A stretch of DNA of 64,000 nucleotides, taken from assembly GCF_002419965.1 (NCBI RefSeq), contig NZ_DIHC01000028.1, positions 111,343 to 175,342 on the forward strand, given 5' to 3'. Below, piece after piece: positions 26,871 through 35,816 of the stretch. The notes under the pieces were generated by a model. It made no database searches. It was given only the letters and a program-made list of their open reading frames with translations, and had not been told where the DNA came from. The stretch's first letter is position 1. Each line of letters begins with the position of its first letter. A program made the position numbers and the translations under genes. The DNA is from Pseudomonas sp. UBA5706 (GTDB taxonomy: Bacteria > Pseudomonadota > Gammaproteobacteria > Pseudomonadales > Pseudomonadaceae).

Positions 26871-27644
26871 TCACCCCTGAGATTCGACATGTGCAAAAAA
26901 ACGCTTCTGGACAACCGACATGAGATAGTTGAGCCCACCGCCGATGATTGCCGTCCACACAAGGAAGGCGAGCATCGATGCTGGGTTCAGCCCTTGCTGA
27001 GCCGCCATCATTGCGTAGCCCAATCCCAGCGGTACAGAAGAGATCTCTACGGTTAATGCCACGATAAAGGCAAAGCCGAGGGCGATCCGCATGCCAACGA
27101 ACACTCGGGCAGTCACTGCAGGAAGAATAATTTTACTGACCACAGCCCAAGGCGACAGATGCAGGGCCTTGGCCACTTCCAGCAACCGGGGCTCCACGTT
27201 TTGCACCGCGGTGCGGGTTACAATCAGGTTTGGCCAAACCGTGGCGAACGCGATGATGGCGATCTCGGTGGAGTAGCCGAGCCCCAGTAGCATTACCGCC
27301 ACAGGAATCAAAGCAACCGAGGGAATCGGGCGCAACGACTCGATGGTGATGTTGGTTACCTGGTTCAGCGGTGTCGACAACCCCAACAAAACGCCGCAAC
27401 TGCAGCCTATAAGTGTGCCAATCAGGAGGCCGGCGCAAGCTGACGCCAAGGTCTCGCCGGCGATGGGGAAAATCGCGCCACTCAACAATGTGTTCCACCA
27501 CGCCATCGCGACAGCGCTAGGCGACGCGATCGAGTAGCTGTTCAGACCGGTGAAGCGGCAATAGATCTCGGAAATAGCCAGTAGCAGCACCGGCACGACG
27601 CAGGCCTTTACCATGCGGTCTTTTGAGGTAATGGCGGTGCTCAT
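26871..27644 (-). CDS. ABC transporter permease, SsuC/TauC type (first of two)
   Basis: This 257-residue membrane protein has the EAA loop LEVAKALHLSPWAVVSKIIL followed by PAVTARVFVGMRIALGFAF. Its start overlaps the ATPase stop by 4 bases (ATGA), so translation is coupled. It pairs with the neighbouring permease. Confidence 0.9.
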   Translation of the reverse strand: MSTAITSKDRMVKACVVPVLLLAISEIYCRFTGLNSYSIASPSAVAMAWWNTLLSGAIFPIAGETLASACAGLLIGTLIGCSCGVLLGLSTPLNQVTNITIESLRPIPSVALIPVAVMLLGLGYSTEIAIIAFATVWPNLIVTRTAVQNVEPRLLEVAKALHLSPWAVVSKIILPAVTARVFVGMRIALGFAFIVALTVEISSVPLGLGYAMMAAQQGLNPASMLAFLVWTAIIGGGLNYLMSVVQKRFFAHVESQG

Positions 27645-28468
27645 TTACGACCCTCGGCCGCGAGCACGAAGTCGAACACTTCACGGCGCAGACGCAGGAA
27701 TTCGGGAACTTCCCTTGATGCCAACTGATCTCGGGGTTTGTCGATTCCGATATTGAAAATCTCACCGACGCGGCCGGGATGCGGTTGCAGCCCGACCACG
27801 CGATCACTGAGGTAGATAGCTTCTTCCAGATCATGGGTCACGAAGAACACCGTCACTCCAGTGTCCGCAACCAGTGAAAGCAACTCATCTTGAAGCACCT
27901 GCCTGGTCATGGCGTCAAGAGCGCCGAAGGGCTCATCCATGAGCAGTACCCTGGGGTTCTGTGCCAAAGCGCGTGCAATCTGCAAACGCTGTTGCATACC
28001 GCCAGACATTTGCCCGGGAAACTTGTCGGCGTGCTGCGCCAGGCCCATTTTATCCAACAGCGGCGCGATACGAGCGGCGCGCTCAGCCTTGGGCACTCCC
28101 GCCACTTCCAGGGCAAGCGATACATTCCCGGCGGCGGTGCGCCAAGGCAGCAAGGCTTTGCCGTAATCCTGAAAAACGATGGCGATGTCCTGGCTGGGGC
28201 CGCTGACGGCCTTGCCCCTGTAGGTGATCTTGCCGGCCGAAGGCGTATAGAATCCCGCCAGAAGCCTCAACAGGGAGGTTTTTCCACAACCCGAGGGGCC
28301 TACAACACAAATGAACTCACCTTGCGCAATGGTCAGGTCCACCTGATGCAAGACTCTCTGACTACCGAAGACCAAGTCGACCTTGCTCAATTCAAGTAAT
28401 GCAGCACCGGTCGATTTGGCTGAGTTCGCCGTTTCCACAGTGTGGGGTTTTATGAAATGCAATGACAC
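27641..28468 (-). CDS. ABC transporter ATP-binding protein, SsuB/TauB type
   Basis: This 275-residue ATPase has Walker A VGPSGCGKTSLLRLLAGF, Q-loop FQDYGKALLPW, signature MSGGMQQRLQIARALAQNP, Walker B VLLMDEPFGALD and switch His in FFVTHDLEEAIYLSDRV. It is the first gene of the four-gene importer operon. Confidence 0.93.
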   Translation of the reverse strand: MSLHFIKPHTVETANSAKSTGAALLELSKVDLVFGSQRVLHQVDLTIAQGEFICVVGPSGCGKTSLLRLLAGFYTPSAGKITYRGKAVSGPSQDIAIVFQDYGKALLPWRTAAGNVSLALEVAGVPKAERAARIAPLLDKMGLAQHADKFPGQMSGGMQQRLQIARALAQNPRVLLMDEPFGALDAMTRQVLQDELLSLVADTGVTVFFVTHDLEEAIYLSDRVVGLQPHPGRVGEIFNIGIDKPRDQLASREVPEFLRLRREVFDFVLAAEGRK

Positions 28469-28784
28469 TTTACAACCTCCGAATTAACGTGCGAACAGAA
28501 AAATAATTTGGCGCCAATTGATAACTAGCTACGGTTGTATTTGTTCGCCTAAAACAAGCTTAATTACTATTTTAGGCTGCGTCACCCCCCCTCCGAAACA
28601 GCAAAATTGGAGGGATGATAGTCACTGCACCAGGCATGAACATAAAATTCTAAAAACAGCAAAAGCGGAAAAATCAGGCACGATTGCAGTGCAATATAGG
28701 CTGAAATCTTCTAGACGGTGCCAAAAAAGGGGGTTTGTTTCCAGTATGAGAAAAAGCTATTCACTGTACAGATATAGTTATGCC
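28469..28784. other. Intergenic region upstream of the ABC operon; inverted repeat
   Basis: No gene is seen. It holds the promoter region of the ABC operon. GCCTAAAA (28547-28554) and TTTTAGGC (28570-28577) form an 8-bp inverted repeat with a 15-base AT-rich spacer, a possible regulator site. The right part is AT-rich and lies beyond the stop of the LysR gene. Confidence 0.5.
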
Positions 28785-29753
28785 TCATTTGATGCATGCT
28801 GCGGACTCCGCTTGAGAGCCGTGAAGAGCTAGGGGCATCGCTGGCGCCCCGGTTTCATCCCAGTCCGCTCGTCCGAACCAGGCCTGAAGAAAGTTAACGA
28901 AAGTTCGCGAACGCAAGGTAATTGATTTCCGACTGGCAAATACCACGTAAAGACCCAACTGTTGCGGAACATGGTCGGGAAGTACCACCTGTAAGCGGCC
29001 GGATGTAATATCCGGCGCTACCATATATACAGGATGCATACTGATGCCCATACCCGAGAGTGCGGCATAATGAAGCGGCTCACCGAAGTCGGCGCGAATA
29101 TTTCCCTTGACCCGAACACTCGTACTCCCGAAGGGCCCACTCAACTCCCAATAGTTAGTAGGCGATTTCAACGAGTGCACCATGCACGCATGAGATGCGA
29201 GGTCTTGGGCACAGGTAGGATGGCCATGGCGTGACAGATAGTCGGGCGAGGCCACTAGCACCTGACGCACATCTGCAAGCTTGCGCGCCACTTGGCTGGT
29301 ATCGCCCAGCGCCGGACGGATTCGGATGGTTAAGTCCAGACCTTCCTGCACCAGGTCAGCGCGTCCGTCATCCAAGGCCAAAGCCACGTTGATGTCTGGA
29401 TGCAGCTTGGAGAATGCGGCGACCACGGGAATCATCTGCAACGCGGCAAAAGCCGGTGGGGCACCGACCTTGATCATCCCTTTGGGTGAAACCGCCAGCA
29501 TTTTCACCTCATCTCGGATCTGTTCTGTCCGTTCCAGCAGCTCGGTACCCGACTCGATCAGCAAGCTGCCGGACTCGGTAAGGCTGACGCTTTTCGTCGT
29601 GCGTCTCAGCAATTGAACGCCCAACTGCTCTTCAAGCCATGCCACGTGCTTGGTTACGTTGCCCTTGGCCATCCCCAGACGCTGGGCGGCACGGGTGAAA
29701 CTCGATCCTTCGGCGACTTCGATGAATACTTCGATACAACGTAACAGATCCAT
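28785..29753 (-). CDS. LysR-family transcriptional regulator (DsdC/PA0477-like CRG group)
   Basis: About 322 residues from ATG 29753 (an open extension to 29810 has no support). The HTH reads MDLLRCIEVFIEVAEGSSFT then AAQRLGMAKGNVTKHVAWLE, and the effector domain has LDLTIRIRPALGDTSQVARK, typical of the subgroup where this stretch reads DxxIRxG. It lies between the two ABC operons, all on the minus strand, close downstream of an SDR gene (63 bases). Its target is unknown. Confidence 0.88.
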   Translation of the reverse strand: MDLLRCIEVFIEVAEGSSFTRAAQRLGMAKGNVTKHVAWLEEQLGVQLLRRTTKSVSLTESGSLLIESGTELLERTEQIRDEVKMLAVSPKGMIKVGAPPAFAALQMIPVVAAFSKLHPDINVALALDDGRADLVQEGLDLTIRIRPALGDTSQVARKLADVRQVLVASPDYLSRHGHPTCAQDLASHACMVHSLKSPTNYWELSGPFGSTSVRVKGNIRADFGEPLHYAALSGMGISMHPVYMVAPDITSGRLQVVLPDHVPQQLGLYVVFASRKSITLRSRTFVNFLQAWFGRADWDETGAPAMPLALHGSQAESAACIK

Positions 29754-29816
29754 ATCACTCCCCTCTAGACTATTGCCCGGGCACAGCCCCCCCCGAACCG
29801 GTGTATGCACCCAGTA

Positions 29817-30602
29817 TTACCGTGGCACAAAAGCAGCGCTGGTGCCGCCATCCACCGGCAATAAGGTACCGGTCATGTAATTGGCGGCCGGGCTCAGCAG
29901 GAAACCGATGACCCCGGTGATGTCCGCCACACCCGCAATGCGGCCCAGCGGCGAAACACCAGAAGGTTTATAGTTGCCCTCACTGGCGTTGGCATTGCCG
30001 TGGATCATAGGTGTATCGACGGTCGCAGGCGCGATGGCATTGACCAGTATGTTTTCGGCTGCCAGCTCAACCCCCATCACCCGCACCAATGTCGCAAGTG
30101 CGGCCTTGCTGGCTGAGTATGCGCCCCCGCCGACCTTCGGGCGAATCGAAGCAATGGAACCTACCATGATGATCCGCGCTGGGTGCTCGTTGCTGGCGGC
30201 GGCGGCCAGCAGGGGGTGGGCATGCTTGGCGACCAACCAAGCGCCGCGAGTATTGACTGCGAACAACTGATCGAACGCGGAGGTCTCTAAGCTCATCAAA
30301 GAACCGGTACGCAGAATGCCGGCGCTGCAGATCAGCGCCGATACGTGTTTCACTTGCGCCACGATAATCTCGAGTGCAGCGGCAATTGAGCGCTCATTGC
30401 TCACGTCGCACATCACCGTGCGAAGGTGTGGCCCTTGGGTTTGTTTTAGGTGGGTCAAGGCGTCCAATGAGACATCTAAGGCATAGACGTGCCAGCCTGC
30501 GGCCAGCAAATCCAGGCAACACTGTTTGCCGATACCAGAGGCTGCCCCCGTCACGATAGCAACACGTTCTGCGGCGGTGGAGGTTTGCAGTGCAGTTTTC
30601 AT
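29817..30602 (-). CDS. SDR-family oxidoreductase
   Basis: About 261 residues. NAD(P) motif IVTGAASGIGKQCCLDLLAA, ICSAGILRTGS (NAG variant), catalytic Ser in MVGSIASIRPKVGGGAYSAS with YSASK holding Tyr and Lys, and the C-terminal GTLLPVDGGTS. It is a classical short-chain dehydrogenase/reductase. ATG 30602 is preferred; a GTG four codons earlier lacks a clear ribosome site. Neighbours are a LysR gene and an NTF2-like gene, suggesting a role in a small catabolic unit. Confidence 0.9.
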   Translation of the reverse strand: MKTALQTSTAAERVAIVTGAASGIGKQCCLDLLAAGWHVYALDVSLDALTHLKQTQGPHLRTVMCDVSNERSIAAALEIIVAQVKHVSALICSAGILRTGSLMSLETSAFDQLFAVNTRGAWLVAKHAHPLLAAAASNEHPARIIMVGSIASIRPKVGGGAYSASKAALATLVRVMGVELAAENILVNAIAPATVDTPMIHGNANASEGNYKPSGVSPLGRIAGVADITGVIGFLLSPAANYMTGTLLPVDGGTSAAFVPR

Positions 30603-30731
30603 TAGGTTTCTCACAGTTGATAGTTGACAAGGCCAAGGGTCGGCCGAAAACCTTTTACGTCATTGACCCTGATCACCCAACGCCAAGCCACCTCAGAAAC
30701 AGTTTGTTTCCAATGACGAAACACTCTAAGC

Positions 30732-30761
30732 AAAAATAAGCCTGCAGCTTGCGCAGCAGGC
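30732..30761 (-). terminator. Rho-independent terminator after the NTF2-like gene
   Basis: On the minus strand GCCTGC-tgcgcaagct-GCAGGC is followed by TTATTTTTGC. It lies about 75 bases past the stop of the NTF2-like gene, ending the ABC2/NTF2-like transcript. Confidence 0.7.
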
Positions 30762-30836
30762 ATTTTCCAGCCCTTCAGTCCAGTACCGTCTTACTTTGTT
30801 CCGGCATCGGCAGTGCTGTCCAGCAGATCCGAGAAG

Positions 30837-31289
30837 TTACTCCCAAGCGGTAAAACGCGACTCTATCCGGCGGTGAGTGACTATAAGGCACTTGATCAAC
30901 CAAGCGCCGTCAACGCACTGGTATCGCTCCTGATATTCCGAACATTGCAAAACACCTACCGACTGGCCATCACGCAATACGTTGCAAGGCATCAGCATCC
31001 GCCATTGGCCAGTTGCCTCGTCACCATTGACCGTGATGATGGCATTCAGGACAAGGTGGGCGGCCCATGGATAGAGTTGGTTGGCGCCGAGAAAGAACGT
31101 CCGGATCGCCTCGCGCCCCACGAACCTTCCTCTTCCCCCGCTTTCCCAACTGGCGTCCTCGGTAAACAGCAGTGCAATAGCATCCGCGTCGTAATGTAGA
31201 TCGCACAATTGGCAATAGCGATGTTTCAGGGCCTGAATGGCTTGCTGGGCCTCGAGCACTGCAAGGCGTTGTTCAATCCTATGGGTCAT
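30837..31289 (-). CDS. Nuclear transport factor 2-like (SnoaL-like) protein
   Basis: About 150 residues from ATG 31289. The order AIQALKHRYCQLCDLHYDAD, LLFTEDASWESGGRGRFVGR and AHLVLNAIITVNGDEATGQW fits the SnoaL_4/NTF2 fold used by small dehydratases, isomerases and dioxygenase beta subunits. Conserved Asp and His of this fold are present. It starts 42 bases after the upstream ABC binding-protein gene and may act on the imported compound. Confidence 0.75.
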   Translation of the reverse strand: MTHRIEQRLAVLEAQQAIQALKHRYCQLCDLHYDADAIALLFTEDASWESGGRGRFVGREAIRTFFLGANQLYPWAAHLVLNAIITVNGDEATGQWRMLMPCNVLRDGQSVGVLQCSEYQERYQCVDGAWLIKCLIVTHRRIESRFTAWE

Positions 31290-31331
31290 CACATCAAATC
31301 CTCGAATCTTGATCTGCAGGGTTAGCAACGC

Positions 31332-32306
31332 TCAGTCCTTGAGGCTGACCGACTCCGGCGCCACGCTCATAAGTGCTGCGGGGTAGTAGTAATCGCTGTC
31401 ATTGAAGGCGGATTTCAAGCGCCCTGCCTGAGTGAGCTTCTCGGCCATGGTCGACACTCGGTTTCTCGTCTGGCCATCCAGCTTTACGCTGAAGTTGAGC
31501 TTGGCCATCAAGCTTGCGGTCAGGGCTGGATCCATTTTCAGTTGCGCCGCCGTGATGCGCGCGGCTGCCTGGGGATCCTTGTTGATGAAATCGGTGGCTT
31601 GGGTAATCGCCAGCACGAAAGCACGGGCCGCCTGCGCGTTGGTCTGCGCCCACTCCCTGTTCATATACATGTAACAACCCGCCTCCATGATGCCCTCGTT
31701 GGTGCTCAGCACCGTGGCGCCTTTTATTTGCGCCTCTGCACGGCTGATCCAGGGCTCCCACGTGACCATGGCATCAACATCCTTACGCATCAGTGCCGGC
31801 ATCATTTCCGGAGGCTGCACCTGTACGACGGTGTAATCGGCGGGGTTGAGCCTGTTCTTCTCCAGGATCGACTGCCAAAGTATGCCGCTGTTCGTGGCGT
31901 TATCCACGGCAACGCGCTTGCCCTTGAGCTCATCGAAATTTTTGGCACCGCGCGCCACCAGACCGTAAAAGCCTTTGAACGTTAGCACTTCGCCGGCGGT
32001 GATCACCCGATTGTCTACAAGGTGCGTGGTGATGCCAGATGATTCGGCAGAGATCGTGGCATTGATCTGGTTGCCGATCAGCATGGGTACAGTGGCGCCG
32101 GACGATGCGCTCTGGATCAACTGCACATCCAGTCCGGCGCGCTCGAAATAGCCTTCGGACTTGGCGATCAACAATTGCGCCATGGAGGGATCAGCGCCGA
32201 CACCCACTAGCATCCTGGTCGGAGCGGCTGCTTGGGCGAAATGCACTGAACACCCCAAGACAACGAATAACAACGGCCGCAGAACTTGCTTGAATGACTT
32301 CAACAT
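31332..32306 (-). CDS. ABC transporter substrate-binding protein (NMT1/SsuA-like)
   Basis: This 324-residue exported protein has a signal peptide ending FAQAA, then GVGADPSMAQLLIAKSEGYF, LKGKRVAVDNATNSGILWQS and MVTWEPWISRAEAQIKGA, the pattern of nitrate/sulfonate/taurine-type binding proteins. It is third in the order ATPase, permease, binding protein, with the NTF2-like gene after it. Confidence 0.88.
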   Translation of the reverse strand: MLKSFKQVLRPLLFVVLGCSVHFAQAAAPTRMLVGVGADPSMAQLLIAKSEGYFERAGLDVQLIQSASSGATVPMLIGNQINATISAESSGITTHLVDNRVITAGEVLTFKGFYGLVARGAKNFDELKGKRVAVDNATNSGILWQSILEKNRLNPADYTVVQVQPPEMMPALMRKDVDAMVTWEPWISRAEAQIKGATVLSTNEGIMEAGCYMYMNREWAQTNAQAARAFVLAITQATDFINKDPQAAARITAAQLKMDPALTASLMAKLNFSVKLDGQTRNRVSTMAEKLTQAGRLKSAFNDSDYYYPAALMSVAPESVSLKD

Positions 32307-32350
32307 GACTCGCCTCTTCGAAAGGGATAAAGCACCAAGGCGTCTGGCCT

Positions 32351-33169
32351 TCAGATGACGGGGGCGTAGCGTCGAGCGAATCGGTAAATACCCAGGCGGA
32401 ATAAGCGGTCGGTGAGAAAGCCGAGCAAACCGAGGGTAACCAGCGCCACGAAGATATCGTCGACCAACATGAACATGCGCCCCGACCAGATCATTACTCC
32501 CAGGCCCATGTCGGCCGAGACCATCTCGGCTGCGACAATGGTGGTGAACGCGTTGGCCATCGCCAGGCGCATGCCGGTCAAGATGAACGGTACCGTGGCC
32601 GGAAACGCCACCAGAAAGAAGATCTGGGCCTTGGTAGCGCCCAGCGCTTGCGCCGCACGGATTTTGTTGGGCGAAATACTCCGGACCCCTGCCGCGGTAT
32701 TTAGAATCACGATGAAGACGGTGGTGTAGATCAGCAGAAAGATCTTCGAGCCTTCGCCAATCCCAAACCAGATCACTGCGGTGGTGATCATGGCGGTGGC
32801 GGGAATGAACCGCAGGAATTCCGTCCAGGGTTCGAGCAACTGTTTCACCGGCTTAAAGCTGCCCATCAGCAAGCCCAAGGGCACGCCTATGGCCGAGCCT
32901 ATGGTAAAACCGGTGAGGATCCGCAGCATGCTGACCCAGGTGTTGTTTAGCAGAGATCCGTCGGCTAGTAACTCGAGGGCCTTGCGTGCAACAGTGAACG
33001 GGTCGGGAAACAACGGCGAGGCAAATAGCAGAGAAAATCCATACCAAATGGCCAGGAGTAAAAAAAAGCTCAGGCCAAGGCTCAAGATCGGCGCTATTGC
33101 GCTACGCAACCGGCCCGGCCGTTTGTTCCTGACAGGCGAATCTACGGTAGGAAGAGAGGAACTGTTCAT
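32351..33169 (-). CDS. ABC transporter permease, SsuC type
   Basis: This 272-residue membrane protein has a basic N-terminus, six predicted helices and the EAA loop IRAAQALGATKAQIFFLVAF then PATVPFILTGMRLAMANAFT. Its start overlaps the ATPase stop by 4 bases. Confidence 0.9.
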   Translation of the reverse strand: MNSSSLPTVDSPVRNKRPGRLRSAIAPILSLGLSFFLLLAIWYGFSLLFASPLFPDPFTVARKALELLADGSLLNNTWVSMLRILTGFTIGSAIGVPLGLLMGSFKPVKQLLEPWTEFLRFIPATAMITTAVIWFGIGEGSKIFLLIYTTVFIVILNTAAGVRSISPNKIRAAQALGATKAQIFFLVAFPATVPFILTGMRLAMANAFTTIVAAEMVSADMGLGVMIWSGRMFMLVDDIFVALVTLGLLGFLTDRLFRLGIYRFARRYAPVI

Positions 33170-33960
33170 GCGACGCTACTCCTGACGATGCTGTAAGTCT
33201 TATCGACCTCTTCGCGAATCGTCGACTCGATCCTCCCGTAGTAGGCGTTGTAGCCCGGATCGCTGCGGCTGCGCTGCTCACCCAGGTCGATATCGATGGT
33301 AGTCTTCAGCGTGCCGCCCGGGCCTGCGGTCATGATGCCGACGCGACTGCCCAGGACGATGGCCTCGTCAATATCGTGGGTGATGAACACCACCGTCGAG
33401 CCGGTTTTGTGCCAGATATCCCGGAGTTGGTGCTGCATTACTCCGCGAGTTTGAGCATCAAGGGCGCCAAAGGGTTCATCCATTAGCAGCATCTTTGGCT
33501 TGGCGGCGAGCGCGCGAGCAATCTGGATGCGCTGTTTCATGCCGCCGGAGAGCTCCGCGGGGTATTTGTTCTGCTGCCCACTAAGGCCCACCATTTCCAG
33601 GTATCCCATGGCCTCTTCCCGAATAGCCATAGGGCTTGCCCCGGCTAGCTTGAGCCCGAACGCAATGTTTTCCAGAGCCGTGAGCCAAGGGTATAGAGAG
33701 TCATCGCCTTGAAACACCATACCTCGATCCCGAGACGGACCGGTGATGTTTTGTCCGTCCAAGGTGATATCGCCTCTGCTCGGCAGCTCGAACCCTGCCA
33801 GCATGGTCAGAACCGTCGACTTCCCACATCCGGAAGGACCGAGCAGACAAAAAAACTCTTGATGCTGCAAGGTTAAATTGAAATCCTTGACAGCGGTCAT
33901 CGGTATGCCCACGCGTGACATATATTGTTTCTGCACATGCGTGCAAGATAAAACAGCCAT
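33166..33960 (-). CDS. ABC transporter ATP-binding protein, SsuB/TauB type
   Basis: This 264-residue ATPase has Walker A GPSGCGKSTVLTMLAGFELP, Q-loop FQGDDSLYPW, signature LSGGMKQRIQIARALAAKPK, Walker B LLMDEPFGALD and FITHDIDEAIVLGSRV. It is the first gene of the second importer. It follows the nitrile hydratase/amidase genes by 280 bases on the same strand, so the importer might serve nitrile or amide uptake (inference). Confidence 0.93.
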   Translation of the reverse strand: MAVLSCTHVQKQYMSRVGIPMTAVKDFNLTLQHQEFFCLLGPSGCGKSTVLTMLAGFELPSRGDITLDGQNITGPSRDRGMVFQGDDSLYPWLTALENIAFGLKLAGASPMAIREEAMGYLEMVGLSGQQNKYPAELSGGMKQRIQIARALAAKPKMLLMDEPFGALDAQTRGVMQHQLRDIWHKTGSTVVFITHDIDEAIVLGSRVGIMTAGPGGTLKTTIDIDLGEQRSRSDPGYNAYYGRIESTIREEVDKTYSIVRSSVA

Positions 33961-34240
33961 TGCTAAACCTCATTATTCTTAAAGAAGATTATTCATGCAA
34001 CATGAGAATTATGCAGGGCAGAATAAGATAACAACGCATGGCGATTGTTATATTAAACTACTATCAGGGATGCTAAACGGCTCATCCATAGCGTTCTAGC
34101 GACAGTAAATGAACTATTCACTGAGCAAAAGAGGTATTCAGGAATCAACTATTTTCTGTTTTGCGAACAGCACCACCAGTGATCTTTTTAACCGAAGTGC
34201 GCCCCAGTGCGGGGCACACAGCAGCACTATCCAATAACAA
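33961..34240. other. Intergenic region between amidase and second ABC operon
   Basis: No gene is seen. The part near 33961-34080 is AT-rich and probably carries the promoter of the ABC operon. GTGCGCCCC-AGT-GCGGGGCAC (34198-34218) is a hairpin just after the amidase stop, without a clear T-run, so its terminator role is doubtful. Confidence 0.45.
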
Positions 34241-35617
34241 CTACAGCGGTGCCGGCGCAAACATCTGGTGCCAAGGGGTAAGACGTTCGTACTCTGCCGC
34301 TACCGCATAAACCTCGGCTTCCGCCCAGCGCCGACCGATGATCTGCACGGCTAACGGTACACCATCGAGCTTGCTGATTCCGCACATAATTGACAGCGCT
34401 GGGTGCCCGGAGAGGTTGAAGGGCATGCGCGACTGGCGCGTGTAGGTGTAGTCGATGGCGGCACGATCATCCATACGGCACGCGGGGTCCATGATGGACG
34501 CTGTGATAAGTATATCGTGATCATCAAATAAGGCTTCGACCGCCTGAGTCAGCTGCTGCCGGCGGCGCTGGGCCTGCACGTAGTCCACCCCCGTGGTGAA
34601 CAGACCGGGCAACAGCCGCAGCCGGGTGAACTCGGCGAAATCACCTGGGTGATTTAACAGATTGTGCTCATGGATAGCCGCCGCTTCCGTGCACATGATC
34701 ACTCGCAGTGCGTTCTCAAAGTCCGCCAAGGGTGGCAGGGTCACGGTTTCAACGTTGGCGCCGGCAGCCAACAAGATCGCTAAGGCGTCTTCTATGGCCT
34801 TAAGCATTTCCTCGTCGGCCACGGTGTCGTGATTGTAGAAGTGTCTGATCACACCAATGCGCTTGCCTTTAACACCTTGCTGCAAAAGCGCACCGTAGCT
34901 GGCACCCCTCGCGCTGGCCGACGCAATGGCGTCGAGCACCAGTGCATTGTCAGCCACTGTTTTGGTTAAGGGCCCAACATGATCCAGCGAATAGGCGAGC
35001 GGGAAGACCCCGTCGACGCTGACCAAGCCAAAACTGGGTTTCATACCTACGATGCCGCAATGGCTCGCCGGGTGACGAATCGAGCCGCCGGTGTCGGTGC
35101 CGATGGCAGCGGGCACGAATCCGGCAGCCACTGCGGCGGCTGAACCTGACGATGAGCCGCCGCAGTTATGCGCCAGGTTCCAGGGGTTTAGCGCGGGCGG
35201 GAACGGCAGGTCCACACTGGGTCCGCCTAAGGCGAACTCATGAGTGGAGAGCTTGCCCATGATGATCGCACCGGCACTACGCAGTTGACTGACCACCCGG
35301 GCATCGGCGGTGGCTCGATGTTCGAGCATCAGTTTTGAATGGCAGGTTGTTGCCATGCCCGCGACATCGATGATGTCCTTGATGCCGATGGGAATTCCGT
35401 GCAACGGCGAACGGCTATAGCCAGCGAATATCTCGGCTTCGGCTTGGCGCGCATCTTCCTGCGCCTGTTCAAGCATGGGCTCGATAAACGCGTTGACCAG
35501 CGGGTCCAAGGTCCTCACGCGCTCGGCCAAGGCGCCAACATAGTCCACCGGCGATAGATCACGGACTTGGTAGAGCGCTGCTACCTCAGCAATGCTCAAA
35601 CGATGCAAATCAGTCAT
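34241..35617 (-). CDS. Amidase (amidase-signature family)
   Basis: This 458-residue enzyme hydrolyses amides to the acid and ammonia. The family signature is clear: GIPIGIKDIIDVAGM (catalytic Lys), then the Gly/Ser-rich loop GGSSSGSAAAVAAGFVPAAI and GTDTGGSIRHPASHCGIVG (cis-Ser and nucleophile Ser). It is the last gene of the nitrile hydratase operon and overlaps the small upstream gene by 8 bases, so it would take the amide made by nitrile hydratase. Confidence 0.93.
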   Translation of the reverse strand: MTDLHRLSIAEVAALYQVRDLSPVDYVGALAERVRTLDPLVNAFIEPMLEQAQEDARQAEAEIFAGYSRSPLHGIPIGIKDIIDVAGMATTCHSKLMLEHRATADARVVSQLRSAGAIIMGKLSTHEFALGGPSVDLPFPPALNPWNLAHNCGGSSSGSAAAVAAGFVPAAIGTDTGGSIRHPASHCGIVGMKPSFGLVSVDGVFPLAYSLDHVGPLTKTVADNALVLDAIASASARGASYGALLQQGVKGKRIGVIRHFYNHDTVADEEMLKAIEDALAILLAAGANVETVTLPPLADFENALRVIMCTEAAAIHEHNLLNHPGDFAEFTRLRLLPGLFTTGVDYVQAQRRRQQLTQAVEALFDDHDILITASIMDPACRMDDRAAIDYTYTRQSRMPFNLSGHPALSIMCGISKLDGVPLAVQIIGRRWAEAEVYAVAAEYERLTPWHQMFAPAPL

Positions 35618-35816
35618 CTGTCGATCCCTGTTCAGTATTGCCGCTAGGCAGTATGCCCAAACCGACCCGCCAATCCGAAGGCCGCTCGAAGCCTTGGCTG
35701 ATGGCCCGCCCGCCGATGAAACCCTTGCGCAGGTCGTCCTGGTAATCGGCCCAGGCGCGGGAGCGCTGCAGTTGCGTCAACAGGCTATGCTGTTGATCCT
35801 CGGGTACGTCAGACAT
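35610..35816 (-). CDS. Small protein in the nitrile hydratase operon, possible accessory factor
   Basis: This 68-residue soluble protein (ATG 35816) is squeezed between nitrile hydratase beta and the amidase with 8-base overlaps on both sides. I do not recognise it. Features: a Gln-rich helical start (SLLTQLQRSRAWADYQDDLR), a middle KGFIGGRAISQGFERPSDWR, and an acidic tail. Small activators such as P12K are reported for some iron-type nitrile hydratases and position would fit such a role, but no similarity could be shown. A longer start at 35879 would overlap beta more. Confidence 0.6.
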   Translation of the reverse strand: MSDVPEDQQHSLLTQLQRSRAWADYQDDLRKGFIGGRAISQGFERPSDWRVGLGILPSGNTEQGSTDD

